A stretch of DNA of 64,000 nucleotides, taken from Portulaca oleracea (taxonomy: Eukaryota > Streptophyta > Magnoliopsida > Caryophyllales > Portulacaceae). The stretch lies in assembly GCA_029582165.1 (NCBI GenBank), contig CM055875.1, forward strand, positions 11,096,785 to 11,160,784, read 5' to 3'. Below are positions 33,159 to 45,168 of the stretch, one piece after another; the stretch's first letter is position 1, and each line of letters opens with the position of its first letter. A model generated the notes under the pieces. It had not been told where the DNA came from. It made no database searches and saw only the letters and a program-made list of their open reading frames with translations. A program made the translations under genes and the position numbers.

Positions 33159-34635
33159 TTTCACGAGTGAGGTAATCTGCAATGAAATTATTTTTCCTGC
33201 AACATGCTCATAAGTAGCATTAAATTGAGATATGTAAACTTGCCATCTATGTAGTTTTCTCATATGTGGTCCATTATCTAAATTTTGTTTTACGAAACTC
33301 GTCGCTGCTTGATTGTCAGTCAATATTTTAAAAGGTTTAGGTAGCAAAAATAATCGCCATTTCGTTATTCCTCTAATAATTGCTAAGATTTCCTTTTCCA
33401 TTGTATTATAATTTTCTTCTCGTTCTGATAATGTTCCGCTATGATATTCACAAATTTCATTTAAATCTGTTTTTAATACTGCTGCCCTAGTTTTATCAAA
33501 GGCATCAGTCTGTAAAATTAAATTGTCTTCTGCTTCAGGCAGTCTAACACTGGGTAAATTTAAACATTCTTCTTTTAATTTTCTAACTATTTCTGTATGT
33601 TTTTCAGTCCATCCAAGAGTGTTATTTTTTCTAAGTAGACTTTGTATATCTTTCTTCTTTTTAGCTAAATCAGGTATATATGAACTAGCATAATTTAATA
33701 ATCCTAAGAATCCTTGAAGTGATTTTTTAGTTCTAAGTTCATCAGGGTATTCTTTTATTTTCCTAGAAATGTGGGGTTGTAGGCTTATTCCATTAATTCC
33801 TACTTCAAATCCGAAAAATTCAATTTTTTCTTTTTCTATAATTGCTTTTCTTTCACTTAAACAAATTCCTTCTTTAGTAGCTACTTTAACAAATTCTTCT
33901 AGATGTTTTCTATGTTCATCAAGAGTATTAGAACTAATAAGGATATCATCAATATATACTACTAAGAAGTTATTAAGGTGTTTAAAAGCATCATCCATTC
34001 TTCTTTGAAATATTCTAGGAGCATTTTTCAATCCAAATGGCATAGCTATCCATTCGCAAAATCCTTGTGGGGTACTAAATCCAGTATATTTGATACTATT
34101 TTCTTCCATTTTTATTTGCCAAAATCCAGATATACAGTCAAATTTCGAGAAATATTTTCTATTTTTTACTACATTAATTAAGACTTCTTTATTTGGTAAG
34201 AAATAATTGTCTGTTCTAGTGTATTGATTTAATTTTTTATAATTTATTACCATTCTCGCTTTTCCTCTTCTACGTTCTGCTTCGTTCATTACCATAAAAG
34301 CTGGAGAGGAGTAAGATCCTTTAGATGGTCTTATTAATCATTTTTCTAAAAGTTCATTAATTTGGACTGGAAATTCTTTAATATCTCCCTCTGTATATAA
34401 CATTGGTTTTTCCTTAATATATATATCTTGGGTTAATTCTATTTTGGCTCTAGGATGTTCTGGTTTCTAAAACTGTAATAGATTTTCATAATAAAGTTGT
34501 TTAAGTTTATCTAATATTTTTTCTTTAGTAATTATGTTGATTATATATTTAGGAGTTTTATTTTCAATTTGTGTATTCAAAGAGATTTTTTCATAACCTT
34601 GTCCACCACGCTTCGCGCGCACTCTGTATGGGTAT
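33159..34635 (-). pseudogene. Viral reverse transcriptase and RNase H (left arm)
   Basis: RT blocks in order: GKARMVINYKKLNQYT, FSKFDCISGFWQIKM, MPFGLKNAPRIFQRRMD, the active site VVYIDDILIS, and FFGFEVGINGISLQP. RNase H follows with NLILQTDAFDKT, SEREENYNTMEKEILAI, ILTDNQAATSFV and HVAGK. A TGA stop sits just before LIRPSKG (34336 region), where the right arm has Glu. In the DxSD-type motif an Ala-Phe-Asp replaces the right arm's Ala-Ser-Asp. The sequence joins protease on the other side of the Athila-2 insertion. Confidence 0.92.
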
Positions 34636-35986
34636 TTTATAAGTTAAGGTTGTCGGTCCACATGGATGGGTGTGAGGCTTGATTAAGGATAATCGGTTTG
34701 TGTAAAAGGGTTTTTCTCAATGCGGAAAGCAATAAATTATGTAAATGAAGCAATAAACTAATCTAGACAAGATAATAATAAAGAAAGCAATTAAAAGCAT
34801 GAAATCAAATAAAGCAATTAAAGCAAAGAATGGAAATCTAGAATGAACAATGAAATTAGAGACAAGAAATTATACCTTTGATGACTAATCTTCAATAAAC
34901 CTTCAATCTACACTTTAATTACCCCCGAACAAACAAGAAATTGTGGTTTGGATTACCAAGAATCCCTCAAATTCTCACTAGTAAGTAGAATTGGAGTTCC
35001 TTGACCCTCCTCCCCACTAAAAATGGAGTTGATTGTGGCTAACACTATAAAGCTTGGAAAACAAGTCAATAATGGAGATTAGAGAGGAGAGAGAGAGAGA
35101 GAGAGAAAACTTGTAAAACACTTCAATGAAGACAAGAGAGAGCTTGAGAGAGATTGAGAAAGCTTGAGAAAGTTGAATACAAATGCTAGAAATCAAAGAA
35201 AGCTTGAAGAACAATGAAGAACAATTGAAAACTTGAAGAACAATTAAGAGAGATTAAAGCAAATAAAGGAAAGCAATTAAATCTAATTCTACTCCTAAAC
35301 TACCTAGGCTAATTCTAATTTAGATTAATACAAGTGGGTATTTATAGAAGAAGGAAAAATACAACCCAAAACCCTAGGACAAATCGCAGCACGCGCGTCT
35401 GCAGACAGAGTGGCTCGGGCGAGCCACCCTCTGGCTCGGGCGAGCCAGCGTTCTGGCTGGTGTTTTTGTTGCCCGAAGCTTTGGCTCGGGCGAGCCGCGT
35501 TAAGCGATTTTTCCCTGCCGACTTCAAACGCGCATAACTTCTTCATCCGAACTCCGTTTTAGGCCCGTAAGATATCGATGGAAAGCTCTCGGTGTGTACT
35601 TTAAGCTCCCAAAATTTCAGACCTATCGGAGTTGTAACGGAGGAGTTATGACCCAAAGGGTGAAGGCACACGTATTTCAAACCTTTGAGTTTGTACCGTT
35701 CCCCTGTTTTGCGCCAATCTTGATATGGAATTTCCAACTTCGGTTTCGCCTTGGCTCTCGGCTCGGGTTGACTTGGTTTGACTCAGATCTCGGCTCGGGT
35801 TGACTTGGTTTGACTCGGGAAATAGCTCGGGATTCCCTAAAAACCTTCAATTAAGCCCAAACTTCTTCTAACTCCTTATTTTCCTACAAAACACTAAATC
35901 ATTATTTCTCATATATAAATAGGGGTTAAAACAAGAAAATATACCCTATAAAAGAGAAAAAATTCGGCTCGAAACGAGGCCAAACA
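34636..35986 (-). repeat. 3' LTR of Athila-2
   Basis: Same sequence as 39898-41269 with few changes. Palindromes: GTGGCTCGGGCGAGCCAC (35410-35427), CTGGCTCGGGCGAGCCAG (35431-35448) and GGCTCGGGCGAGCC (~35484). It contains a short GA microsatellite near 35085. Confidence 0.88.
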
Positions 35987-36002
35987 CCACTCTAACACAA
36001 AG

Positions 36003-36023
36003 GTTTGCTCGCCCCGAGCAAAC
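36003..36023 (-). other. Stem-loop next to the 3' LTR of Athila-2
   Basis: GTTTGCTCG-CCC-CGAGCAAAC, perfect 9-bp arms, 17 bases from the LTR edge. It corresponds to 14923-14943 in Athila-1, with two compensated pairs. Confidence 0.8.
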
Positions 36024-37973
36024 TAAAAACGAAGAAAAGGACTAAAAAGAAAAACTAAAAACCTAACTCACTTTCGCAGGAATCGCGGATGCATTTAGCA
36101 CATGCATCAAGCCCTTTAAACCCCCCGGTAGCCCGGGTGGACGAAGTAGGTCTCATGAGGGTTTATAGCAACTAGACCCACAAAAGCCATGGAAAAAGGA
36201 AAGAGGGAAAGAAAAAGAAATGAAAACCGAAAAACGAAACAAAACAAAAGCAAAGAAGATATTCTCGTCCCCAATCATGCACCTAGTTCCCAAACCCGCC
36301 TCAACAATCAATTGGAAGAAGCAAGTATAAACAAATTAAGACACGAAGGTTGGAAAACTGCCAATCTTTGAGATTTTGAACCAAAACACTTCCTGATGAG
36401 CAAATCACCTCGTGCATATGTGCAAGTGGGCTCTAGTCGGTCCTTCCTATCCTAAACTAGACAATCAGAGTTGTTCTGATGCTCAAGCTCGGGATTATCT
36501 ATCCCACTTCACTGTTGGTTTTTCTTTTAACCTCTCTTTTCTTTCTTTTTCTTACTTTGCTCGCTTTTCTTTCTTTTTCTTACTTTGCTCTTTTCTTTTT
36601 TTTTTTTACTTTCTCTTTCTTACCATTATTTTGCTCAACTCTTTTTTTTCTTTTTTCTTGCTTCGCTCTTTTCTTTCTTTTTCAAAACCTACGCTCTTTT
36701 ATTTCCACTCTATCCGTTTTGTGTCTTTTAGAGCGTTTGTGTCGGGTTTTGCGGGATTTAAGCACCGGCCTTCGCAAAGGGTTACCCTCCCTGCTGGGTT
36801 TCTCCATACGTGAGTCATTGCACTTAAGGGGCATAGGGTGCCGATCCACCCAAACCAACCCATGACGGTAGGCCCGACAATAATTATTTAATGTATTAGT
36901 TAAGAGCTTAAGCAATTGAACAACTAAACCGTCTAACTTAGGTAAGAAGACACAGTCAAAGCGTGTAAGATTTGAGGATTCCGCTTTCCCATTCCACGTA
37001 GAGGTCTAATAGAGATAAGTCATGGCAAAAATCCTTCCTAAGGCCCATCATTATTCATACCGGCCGCTTCTAACTGATTGAATCAACTGATTAGACAACT
37101 ATCTACACAATTGTGAACGGAAACATCTTCAAAAAGAAAAACAACTTTTGGGTTTTTCACAACATTTCTTCCCTTTTTCTTTTCTTTTCACACATAGAAT
37201 TTTCAATTTTTAGACAAAAACTACGAAAAACAAAAACAAAGACTCAAAACTAGGTAATCTACCCATGAACAATAAAAGATATCACCCCCACTCCAACACA
37301 AGACATCACAATGTCCCCATTGTGAGAAGAAGGGTGTCACAAGCGAGGTAGAAAACCAACAAAAACATATATATAATACACTTATCACATAAAAAGCGAT
37401 GGCGACCCGAGCCCACACGGCTCCAACAACAATATATATCCAACATTCACACTCAAGGGGTTCGCCACCCAAAAAGAAAATCAAGCATGCATCATGAATT
37501 ATCGATATATTCACATAAAGAGAGGGTGGAAAGAGGTTACCTCAGAATTTTCAATAAAAAGCACTCAATCCACGATCCAAGGAACATCACACCAAGGTTA
37601 GAAATAAACAAGAAAAGCATACTATGAGTGATGGTTCACATGCAAGATCAAAAGAAAAAACAAACTATACAAGACACTAAGGACTAATGAACTAAGAAAA
37701 CAAACTAAAATATTTACAAAACGACTCTTTTTTTTCTTTTCTTAGACTCGAATATCGGAATACATACTACCCTCCCACTCCAACACAAAGAGGTTGCCGT
37801 GTCCTCAAAATGGAAACAGAAGTAGGTAAGTAAGCACCCCAAAATAAAAGAAAATGACACACACAAAAAGAAAATAAAATAAAAGAAGAAAAGAAAGACC
37901 AACTCACTAATTATACAAGAAGGGTGAGGAAGGATATTACCTCAAAGGCATCTTATCAAAAGTTCACTCCTTC
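36024..37973. other. Athila-2 internal non-coding region with pyrimidine tract
   Basis: 36525-36700 is a long CTTT-rich tract (purine-rich on the element's strand). The rest has no gene. The segment 37400-37425 shares GGCGACCCGAGCC with the Athila-1 hairpin. Confidence 0.55.
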
Positions 37974-39324
37974 TCACCTCAAGATATCGGGCATCATGTT
38001 AGAACCATTCAACGCCCGGAGTAACAAATCATGCATCCTCTCATGCATCTCAGAATGGTGGTGGTAAGAGCACACTCGCAATAGCACATAAACAAACATT
38101 AGTGCTCTTAACAATTTATCAAATGCCTTAGAAAAGTCATAGAACTGATGAAATTCATGAATATACAAGACTTTTCTAGGCACGGTGAAAGAAGACATGA
38201 CAAATGGATCCTCCCGTTGACTCGTAAATGGAGATTGGGTATACAAATCAACGGAAGGAGGCAATACAACACATTTCTGAACATGCTCATGCGAAGACTT
38301 GGATGCAAACAATGGTTCAAACTCAATTTCCATGCAATTTTCATCAATCACAAATTCCAAATCACCACTCTCATCCAAATAATCATCACAATCGTCAATA
38401 GGTGATAAGGAAAGCGGGGTTAGACCACATCATAACACTCCCAACATCACACACAAGCACATCTTCATCTTCATCAATATCAGACTCACTAGAAGAACTA
38501 TCATCAAAAGACAAAGGTGCATCATCCAATGCAACATCAAAAGTGAAAGTGGAAGGTTCAGGGTCATAACTCATAGTGAATGACTCATAAAGCATGTCAT
38601 CATCAAAAGCATCATTGTCAACAACCAAGTTCAAACAATCATGATCATTCCCCAAAGAATTATGTTTATCATCACAAGTATGCACATAAATAGGCTCACA
38701 TACAAGGGTAGCTAATGCCTCACTAATGCAATGATCCTCAATGAGAGTGAACAAATCGGTATCAAGCACACATTCAATCACAACAGATTCAATTTTACCC
38801 TCAACAAGATCATGCTCAACTATATCATGGCATTCACTAAACTCAATCTTTTCTTCACATAAAGGCATGGACAAGGGTGTGGACAATAGTTCATCATCTA
38901 GCATGTTTTCAACTAATTCTACATCATCACACACAGAATCATCTTGTTTCTCATGCTCACAAGGTGGGGCTAGAGCTAAGGAATTACTAAGTAGTCCAAG
39001 GCATGGTCGGTTATAATAGTCATCATCCTCATCATACACAGCAGAATCAACATGCATCTCAGGACTCAAAGACGATGAATGACCTATTTCAACATTCGAG
39101 TCAACCATTTGTGAAGAAGAAGTTACTACCCTTTGATTACTCTCATGGACAAATTCACGCATATACTCATTCATGTTCGCACATAATTTTTCTACTTCTG
39201 CCTTGAAGGAAACCACTGTAGCTTGCAGACAAAAAATTGAACTATGATACGGCGAATCACACAAGAAGCACACGGAAGGAGACTCAACATCGGCACTTTG
39301 GGAAAGATCATAACAGTTTTCCAC
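37974..39324 (-). pseudogene. Athila-2 acidic gag-like ORF with CCHC knuckle
   Basis: 39324-38395 encodes 309 residues: ESPSVCFLCDSPYHSSIFC is a C-x2-C-x4-H-x4-C zinc knuckle near the N-terminus, followed by a strongly acidic chain (runs such as DDSSSSESDIDEDEDV). A frameshift near 38395 leads to 38378-37974, which opens DESGDLEFVIDENCMEIEFE and is probably the same protein. It would bind RNA or act as an accessory capsid protein by analogy. No pol domain follows it. Confidence 0.6.
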
Positions 39325-39342
39325 ATATCCCCCATCATAAGA

Positions 39343-39693
39343 TTAATCATCAACATACATGGGGTATTCACATGATTGTTCAGTTTCGGTCCCAAAGGGT
39401 GGTGCATAAGGAGGTTGGAAGCTAGGACTAACATTTTGTTGTTCAAACTCATAGGAATCCCTAGAAAACCATTCAAGTAACTCACATGCTTTTTCTTCAC
39501 CTAAACAAGAAAACCCGTAACAATCTAAAAGGTTTCGGGTCTCATAATTCACACCCTCACTAACAATTCCCAACAAATTCAATGTATCATAAAAAATGTC
39601 ATACAATTCACATTGAGCACGATAATCATGTAATCTAGCAAAATACCTCCAAAATATTTCATGCTCAAATTGAGGGAATTGGGGACTATCCAT
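39343..39693 (-). CDS. Athila-2 first ORF, short gag-like protein
   Basis: 116 residues starting at MDSPQFPQFEHEIFWRYFAR and containing GEEKACELLEWFSRDSYEFE. It begins about 165 bp after the primer site and is the first frame of the element. The FW-RY-AR-L and LL-WF-RDSYE pattern recurs in plant non-autonomous Athila-like elements as I remember them. The following ORF starts close by in another frame, so one protein may have been split by a mutation. Function is unknown. Confidence 0.5.
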   Translation of the reverse strand: MDSPQFPQFEHEIFWRYFARLHDYRAQCELYDIFYDTLNLLGIVSEGVNYETRNLLDCYGFSCLGEEKACELLEWFSRDSYEFEQQNVSPSFQPPYAPPFGTETEQSCEYPMYVDD

Positions 39694-39856
39694 AACTCTC
39701 TTTTTTCTATTTTTCTAATTTTCTTTTTTTTTTCTTTTCTTTTCTCACTTTTTTTTTTCGATATTCAATTTTTTTCGCTACATTTTTCTAGCATAATCGA
39801 GAAAGCAATAAACTATGTACACACAAACCAATAGCCTAATCTACCAAATAACGCTA

Positions 39857-39874
39857 TCCCCGGCAACGGCGCCA
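39857..39874 (-). other. Primer-binding site (tRNA-Asp) of Athila-2
   Basis: Minus-strand TGGCGCCGTTGCCGGGGA, complementary to the 3' end of plant tRNA-Asp(GUC), one base inside the 5' LTR. This is the standard Athila site. Confidence 0.92.
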
Positions 39875-39875
39875 T

Positions 39876-40345
39876 TGTTCGGTTGTGATTTTTGTGGTTT
39901 TATAAGTTAAGGTTGTCGGTCCACAGGGATGGGTGTGAGGCTTGATTAAGGATAATCGGTTTGTGTAAAAGGGTTTTTCTCAATGCGGAAAGCAATAAAT
40001 TATGTAAATGAAGCAATAAACTAATCTAGACAAGATAATAATAAAGAAAGCAATTAAAAGCATGAAATCAAATAAAGCAATTAAAGCAAGGGATGGAAAT
40101 CTAGAATGAACAATGAAATTAGAGACAAGAAATTATACCTTTGATGACTAATCTTCAATAAACCTTCAATCTACACTTTAATTTCCCCCGAACAAACAAG
40201 AAATTGTGGTTTGGATTACCAAGAATCCCCCAAATTCTCACTAGTAAGTAGAATTGGAGTTCCTTGACCCTCCTCCCCACTAAAAATGGAGTTGATTGTG
40301 GCTAACACTATAAAGCTTGGAAAACAAGTCAACAATGGAGATTAG

Positions 40346-40389
<44 letters not shown>

Positions 40390-41269
40390 TTGTAAAACAC
40401 TTCAATGAAGACAAGAGAGAGCTTGAGAGAGATTGAGAAAGCTTGAGAAAGTTGAATACAACTGCTAGAAATCAAAGAAAGCTTGAAGAACAATGAAGAA
40501 CAATTGAAAACTTGAAGAACAATTAAGAGAGATTAAAGCAAATAAAGGAAAGCAATTAAATGTAATTCTACTCCTAAACTACCTAGGCTAATTTTAATTT
40601 AGATTAATACAAGTGGGTATTTATAGAAGAAGGAAAAATACAACCCGAAACCCTAGGACAAATCGCAGCACGCGCGTCTGCAGACAGAGTGGTTCGGGCG
40701 AGCCAGCGTTCTGGCTGGTGTTTTTGTTGCCCCAGAAGCCTGGCTCGGGCGAGCCAGCAGATGGCTCGGGCGAGCCAGCGTTCTGGGTAGTTTTTCCCTG
40801 CCGACTTCAAACGCGCATAACTTCTTCATCCGAACTCCGTTTTAGGCCCGTAAGATATCGATGGAAAGCTCTCGGTGTGTACTTTAAGCTCCCAAAATTT
40901 CAGACCTATCGGAGTTGTAACGAAGGAGTTATGACCCAAAGGGTGAAGGCACACGTATTTCAAACCTTTGAGTTTGTACCGTTCCCCTGTTTTGCGCCAA
41001 TCTTGATATGGAATTTCCAACTTCGGTTTCGCCTTGGCTCTCGGCTCGGGTTGACTTGGTTTGACTCTGATCTCGGCTCGGGTTGACTTGGTTTGACTCT
41101 GGAAATAGCTCGGGATTCCCTAAAAACCTTCAATTAAGCCCAAACTTCTTCTAACTCCTTATTTTCCTACAAAACACTAAATCATTATATCTAATATATA
41201 AATAGGGGTTAAAACAAGCAAATATACCCTATAAAAGAGAAGAAATTCGGCTCGAAACGAGGCCAAACA
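39876..41269 (-). repeat. 5' LTR of Athila-2
   Basis: TGTTCGG...CCAAACA on plus. It has a GA microsatellite near 40346-40387, clearly longer than in the 3' LTR, and palindromic CTCGGGCGAG words near 40694, 40742 and 40763. Confidence 0.9.
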
Positions 41270-41657
41270 TGTAGGTATCTTTAATATATGACAACATTTT
41301 GTTGTTAGTGAAATTGTATAAGCAGTTTGCGTAAATTTTGAAAATTGTTTCAAAAAAATCATTTCCAAGTAAAATATCATATCCTGAATTATATTGTAGA
41401 ACAATAGGTATATTTAAAATTTTATTCCCTAATATAATTGATACATTAGTTTGATAATGTTCGATATAAGTTCCTCGAGAATTTACTCCTTTAATTCTAA
41501 TTTTCTTGTTAGAGGGAAGTGTTTCCCATTGTGGCAAAAGTAATTGATTAAATAATGTTGCTTCTGATCCGGTATCCACTAGTGCAGCTGTTGTGATATC
41601 TAAGTCTTTTACTGTTATTTCAATGTGCGTAAGGATTGGAATTGCAATTTGTTTCAT
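41270..41657 (-). pseudogene. Viral aspartic protease (left arm)
   Basis: It starts MKQIAIPILTHIEITVKDLD at 41657. The active-site block is AALVDTGSEATLF, and the C-terminal loop YDILLGNDFFETIF is typical of retropepsins. The ATG overlaps the stop of the previous frame by 4 nt (ATGA). The chain is cut by Athila-2 after IKDTY. In the family this enzyme processes the capsid-polymerase polyprotein. Confidence 0.88.
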
Positions 41658-42578
41658 AATCTAAAAAGGATAATTCTAGATTCTCCATCTATAAGGGTAA
41701 TATGAGTGGGCTTGATTTCGTAAGAAGTAAACTTATCTAAAAATGTCATACCTAATAATATATGATAATATTCATTGTTAATCGTTGAGTCTACATAACA
41801 ATCTTGTTCTAATAAAAATGATTTAGGTGTTTTCATCATTATTTTTGATTTTTGAGTTAAAATATTTCTTTTCCCATCATAAGTGGTGCAATTGTATTCG
41901 GATGCTATATATACTGAAATTGGTAAGGTTATACAATGACATTGTGATGCTCCTTTATCTATAATTACTTTATCTTTTATCCATTTTTGTCCATCAAAAT
42001 ATTCTAAATTAACTCTATATGTTCTATTATCAGTATTAAGAGATCTGAAGTTTAAGTTTCGAGAATAATTCATACTAAAAGTTCTTGATGTTGTTGGTCG
42101 ACTATCTATCCTTAATCCTTTTTCAATAAAAGATAATCTTGGAGCTAATTGATTAATTGTAGTTTCTTCTTCATTTACCAATTTAAATTCTGTTAATGTA
42201 GGTATTCGTGCTTCTTGTGCTTGACGTGTTATTACTGAGCTTATTGTAGAAAATAAAGGATCTATTTTAATTTTTTCTCTTTGATTTTTATCTTTTATGG
42301 GAAAATTTGTATTCGAAAGTATATATAGACCTCTATAATAAAATGCTAGTGCATCATTTCCTGGCTTAAGCCCTATATCTGTAAGGAGTTTAAATTGTAA
42401 ATTCAAAGTATCTTCAAGATCTTTACTACGAAGAGTAACAAAATAATTAGGGTAACATTCGAAAATAATTTTTTTATAAACTAAATTTCCTTGTAAAGTT
42501 TCTAAATGACTGTTTTGAATGTTATGAAATCGTTGATCATGAAGTGATAATATTATAGGTGAATCAATACCTTCTTTA
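41654..42578 (-). pseudogene. Viral movement protein C-part and protease-like domain (left arm)
   Basis: It continues the movement protein (GIDSPIILSLHDQRFHNIQN, LQGNLVYKKIIFECYPNYFV, a caulimovirid MP core) and then a linker (residues ~150-220). A second domain has DKVIIDKGASQCHCITLPIS and YYHILLGMTFLDKF, which is retropepsin-like with Lys in place of the active-site Thr. It ends in TGA overlapping the ATG of the true protease. Its N-terminus lies beyond the copia insertion at 49964-50326. Confidence 0.75.
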
Positions 42579-43039
42579 CGTTGGAGGAAAGGGAGTGAAC
42601 GGTATATAAAAACAATGGAAACTCGCTTGGATAAGGCTAAGTGTTGTGGCCTTGAACTCACTTTCCTTAAGAACTATTTACTATACCGTAAATGTTCAAA
42701 GAGATAAAACTTAGCACTTGTAACACTCAAGAAATAGATTCTCACTTGAATCACTCTAGTATAGCTGCAGTCTAGACAAGAATGAGGTTGTGATTAGCTT
42801 AGAATGGTGTGTCTCAAATAGCCTAGGATGTCTCCTATTTATAGGAGATTACAACCCACTTTAGGATACCCTAGTCAAAGGGTAATCAAGAGCCTTAATG
42901 ATGAGATTATGTCCTTAATATGACCTTGACCAAGTCAAGTCATATAGCTGTTGCAATCTCAGCATAATCGTGCTTAATAACGATATCAAACACTAATTAC
43001 ACAAAATCATATAGCCGTTAGCAATTAATACAATCCTGG

Positions 43040-44366
43040 TGTTCGGTTTGTAATTTTTGTGGTTTTAAGTAAGGATTGTCGATCTCAGGGATGGGTGTAA
43101 GGTTTGTCTAGGTTTTTAGTTTGTTAGAGGTTCTCAAGTGCGGAAAGCATTAAAATATGAAAATTAAGCGATTAAACTTTCCCTAATCATGATACTAAAC
43201 ATGACCATTAAGAAGAAACACAATCAAACAAGTAATTACTAACAATTAATGCAAAGAAATCTATAAAGCTAACAAGCAAACATTTAATAAAACTCTAAAT
43301 TACCACTAAGATCAAAGGCAAGCAAGTAGCAATTAATAAGCAACTAATTAATTAAAACAAGCTTAGAATTAAGTCCATACCCTCGACGACTAATCGAAAT
43401 CGATCTCCATTCTTCATTCTTCATCTTCGTTTTCAACTTTCTCCGAACAAAATAGAAAGTTGTGAATCAAGTTACTAAGGACCCTCAAATCTTCACTTCA
43501 AGTAAGATTTGTTGCCCTTAATCCCCCTTTTCACTAAAAGATTGATTGTTTGTGGCTAATCTAGGAACCTTGAATGGCAAACTTCAATGAAATCAAAAGC
43601 ACAAGGTAAATGAAGAAAAATGGTTGCTGAAATTACTTGAAGAAAAGTTGATTACACTCAAAATCTCAAGAACTTGGAGAACAAGGCAATAGAAAACCCT
43701 TAGAGAGATAAAGTAAAAGCTACTTAAGAGGTAATTAAAACTAAAGAATACATATTAAAACATAAGCTAAAGGTGTCCCTTAATGAAATCGCAGCTAAGG
43801 TTACACAAAACGCAGCATTTCATTTCCAGTCTGTATGCAGAAAATCAGAGTGGCTCGGGCGAGCCACTCTCTGGCTCGGGCGAGCCAGCGTTCTGGTCAG
43901 GTGCATCTTGTCTTCTCGGCAACTTCTCTTCGGCAACTCAGGTGCTCAGCTCGGTCGAGCAGGGCCCTTGCTCGGGCGAGCCAGCCCTCTGGTTCTTCAT
44001 TGCCTTAGTCGTATTTTCAAAGTTCCCCATGATTGTTGTGCAGAAGCATGGCTCGACCGAGCCAGTATGTTGCTCGGGCGAGCCAGCCTTCTGTCTCTCT
44101 TCTTCTTAGGCTCAATTTTAGTCGACAAGTTTTGTTATCCTTCCAGAAGCGTTGCTCGGGCGAGCCAGGATGCTGCTCGGGCGAGCCATCCTTCTGCCTC
44201 CGATCTCTTATTTGGTGAATTTTGCTCCGTTTTGGCTCCATTTTAGGTCACTCTTTTATTTTCCTACAAAACTAGAAAAATCTCATAACTCGAATAAAAT
44301 ACGGGGTTAGAACATGTAAAAGCTCCCTAATAAAGATAAGAATTCGGCTCGAAACAAGACCGAACA
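43040..44366. mobile_element. Solo LTR of an Athila-like family nested in the copia 3' LTR
   Basis: TGTTCGG...CCGAACA, 1327 bp, flanked by CCTGG at 43035-43039 and 44367-44371. Start and end resemble Athila-2 LTRs, including a poly-purine and TTTATAG-like section, but the sequence is a different subfamily. Palindromes: GGCTCGGGCGAGCC near 43852 and 43873, GGCTCGACCGAGCC near 44049, and several GCTCGGGCGAGC words to 44190. Confidence 0.9.
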
Positions 44367-44375
44367 CCTGGCCTT

Positions 44376-44415
44376 CAACACGACCCGTGTTGATCCAACA
44401 CGACCCGTGTTGAGC
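44376..44415. repeat. Two 20-bp palindromic units in the copia 3' LTR
   Basis: Units of CAACACGACCCGTGTTGATC type at 44376-44395 and 44396-44415. A third, isolated word lies near 44449. Confidence 0.88.
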
Positions 44416-44583
44416 GCTGGAATTGTTTCCTTGCTCTCTGGAAGACAACACGACCCGTGTTGCTTCCTGTTTCATCCGTGTTGATCATATTCTTATTGTT
44501 TCACTTATATATGATCCTTATACTTGATATACTTTATTCTTTAGGCTATATAATTGTCTTATACTCTTGAAATATATCCAATA

Positions 44584-45168
44584 TCTCTTATTTCAAGAGT
44601 ATATAAAACCCTTGAAATAACTTTACTTAAGAGGCTTATACCCCCGCTATTTGAGATATACCTTAACTTATAATCACCAGAGAATCCTTAAAAACATATG
44701 CCTAATGAAAAGTAGATTACTCTTTGAACTTCTCAATTAGTGTATATGAGCCAAAATTGTATCCAAATCGCAAAGTAGACATAGCTTTGAACTTTGGATT
44801 TATATTGACCAACTATACTCATAACACACATATATTTTAAATCTTGAGTGTAGATACCTTGACACTATTATCCGGCCTTGTGTCCTTATCCTTCATAAGT
44901 GTTTCGGAACTTTAGCTCATAGTTCCTTTATGTGGCCACACATTACACTTACATAGGTAGACTTTGTAATTATATCACCCCTATAATTAGGTTTTCCACA
45001 AAGTCTATTAAGAGTACTAATACTCATCCTTTTGTCATTACAGATTTTTAAACATCACTTGTCCTTGGGATAAAATCGATGCTTCCTACTAATTTAAGCA
45101 ACTCCGTACTCATTTGAACTTTAGAAATTGGTGGTATTCCAATTCGTAAAGTTGAGTCTTTGTTGCGA
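44584..45168 (-). other. Copia 3' region: polypurine tract and spacer
   Basis: Minus-strand CTTGAAATAAGAGA abuts the LTR at 44584 and is the likely polypurine tract. The spacer up to the stop of RNase H has no gene. Confidence 0.5.

Larger units (their letters stand above)
34636..41269 (-). mobile_element. Non-autonomous Athila-like Ty3 element (Athila-2) in the left viral arm
   Basis: LTRs 39876-41269 (5', 1394 bp, TGTTCGG...CCAAACA on plus) and 34636-35986 (3', lacking its first ~22 bp). The primer site pairs with tRNA-Asp. The interior has two or three gag-like frames and no pol. It splits the viral protease/RT region: sequence before 34636 and after 41270 is contiguous in the right arm near 52065. 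The target duplication was lost with the missing LTR end, apparently by a small deletion using a TTTTA microhomology. Confidence 0.88.

Noticed and set aside
36412..36865. Phe/Ser-rich frames resembling a membrane protein
   Set aside because: Translation of a pyrimidine tract in the Athila-2 interior.
43773..44246. 157-codon plus frame with repeated LGRA and SGEP words
   Set aside because: Created by the GGCTCGGGCGAGCC palindromes of a solo LTR.
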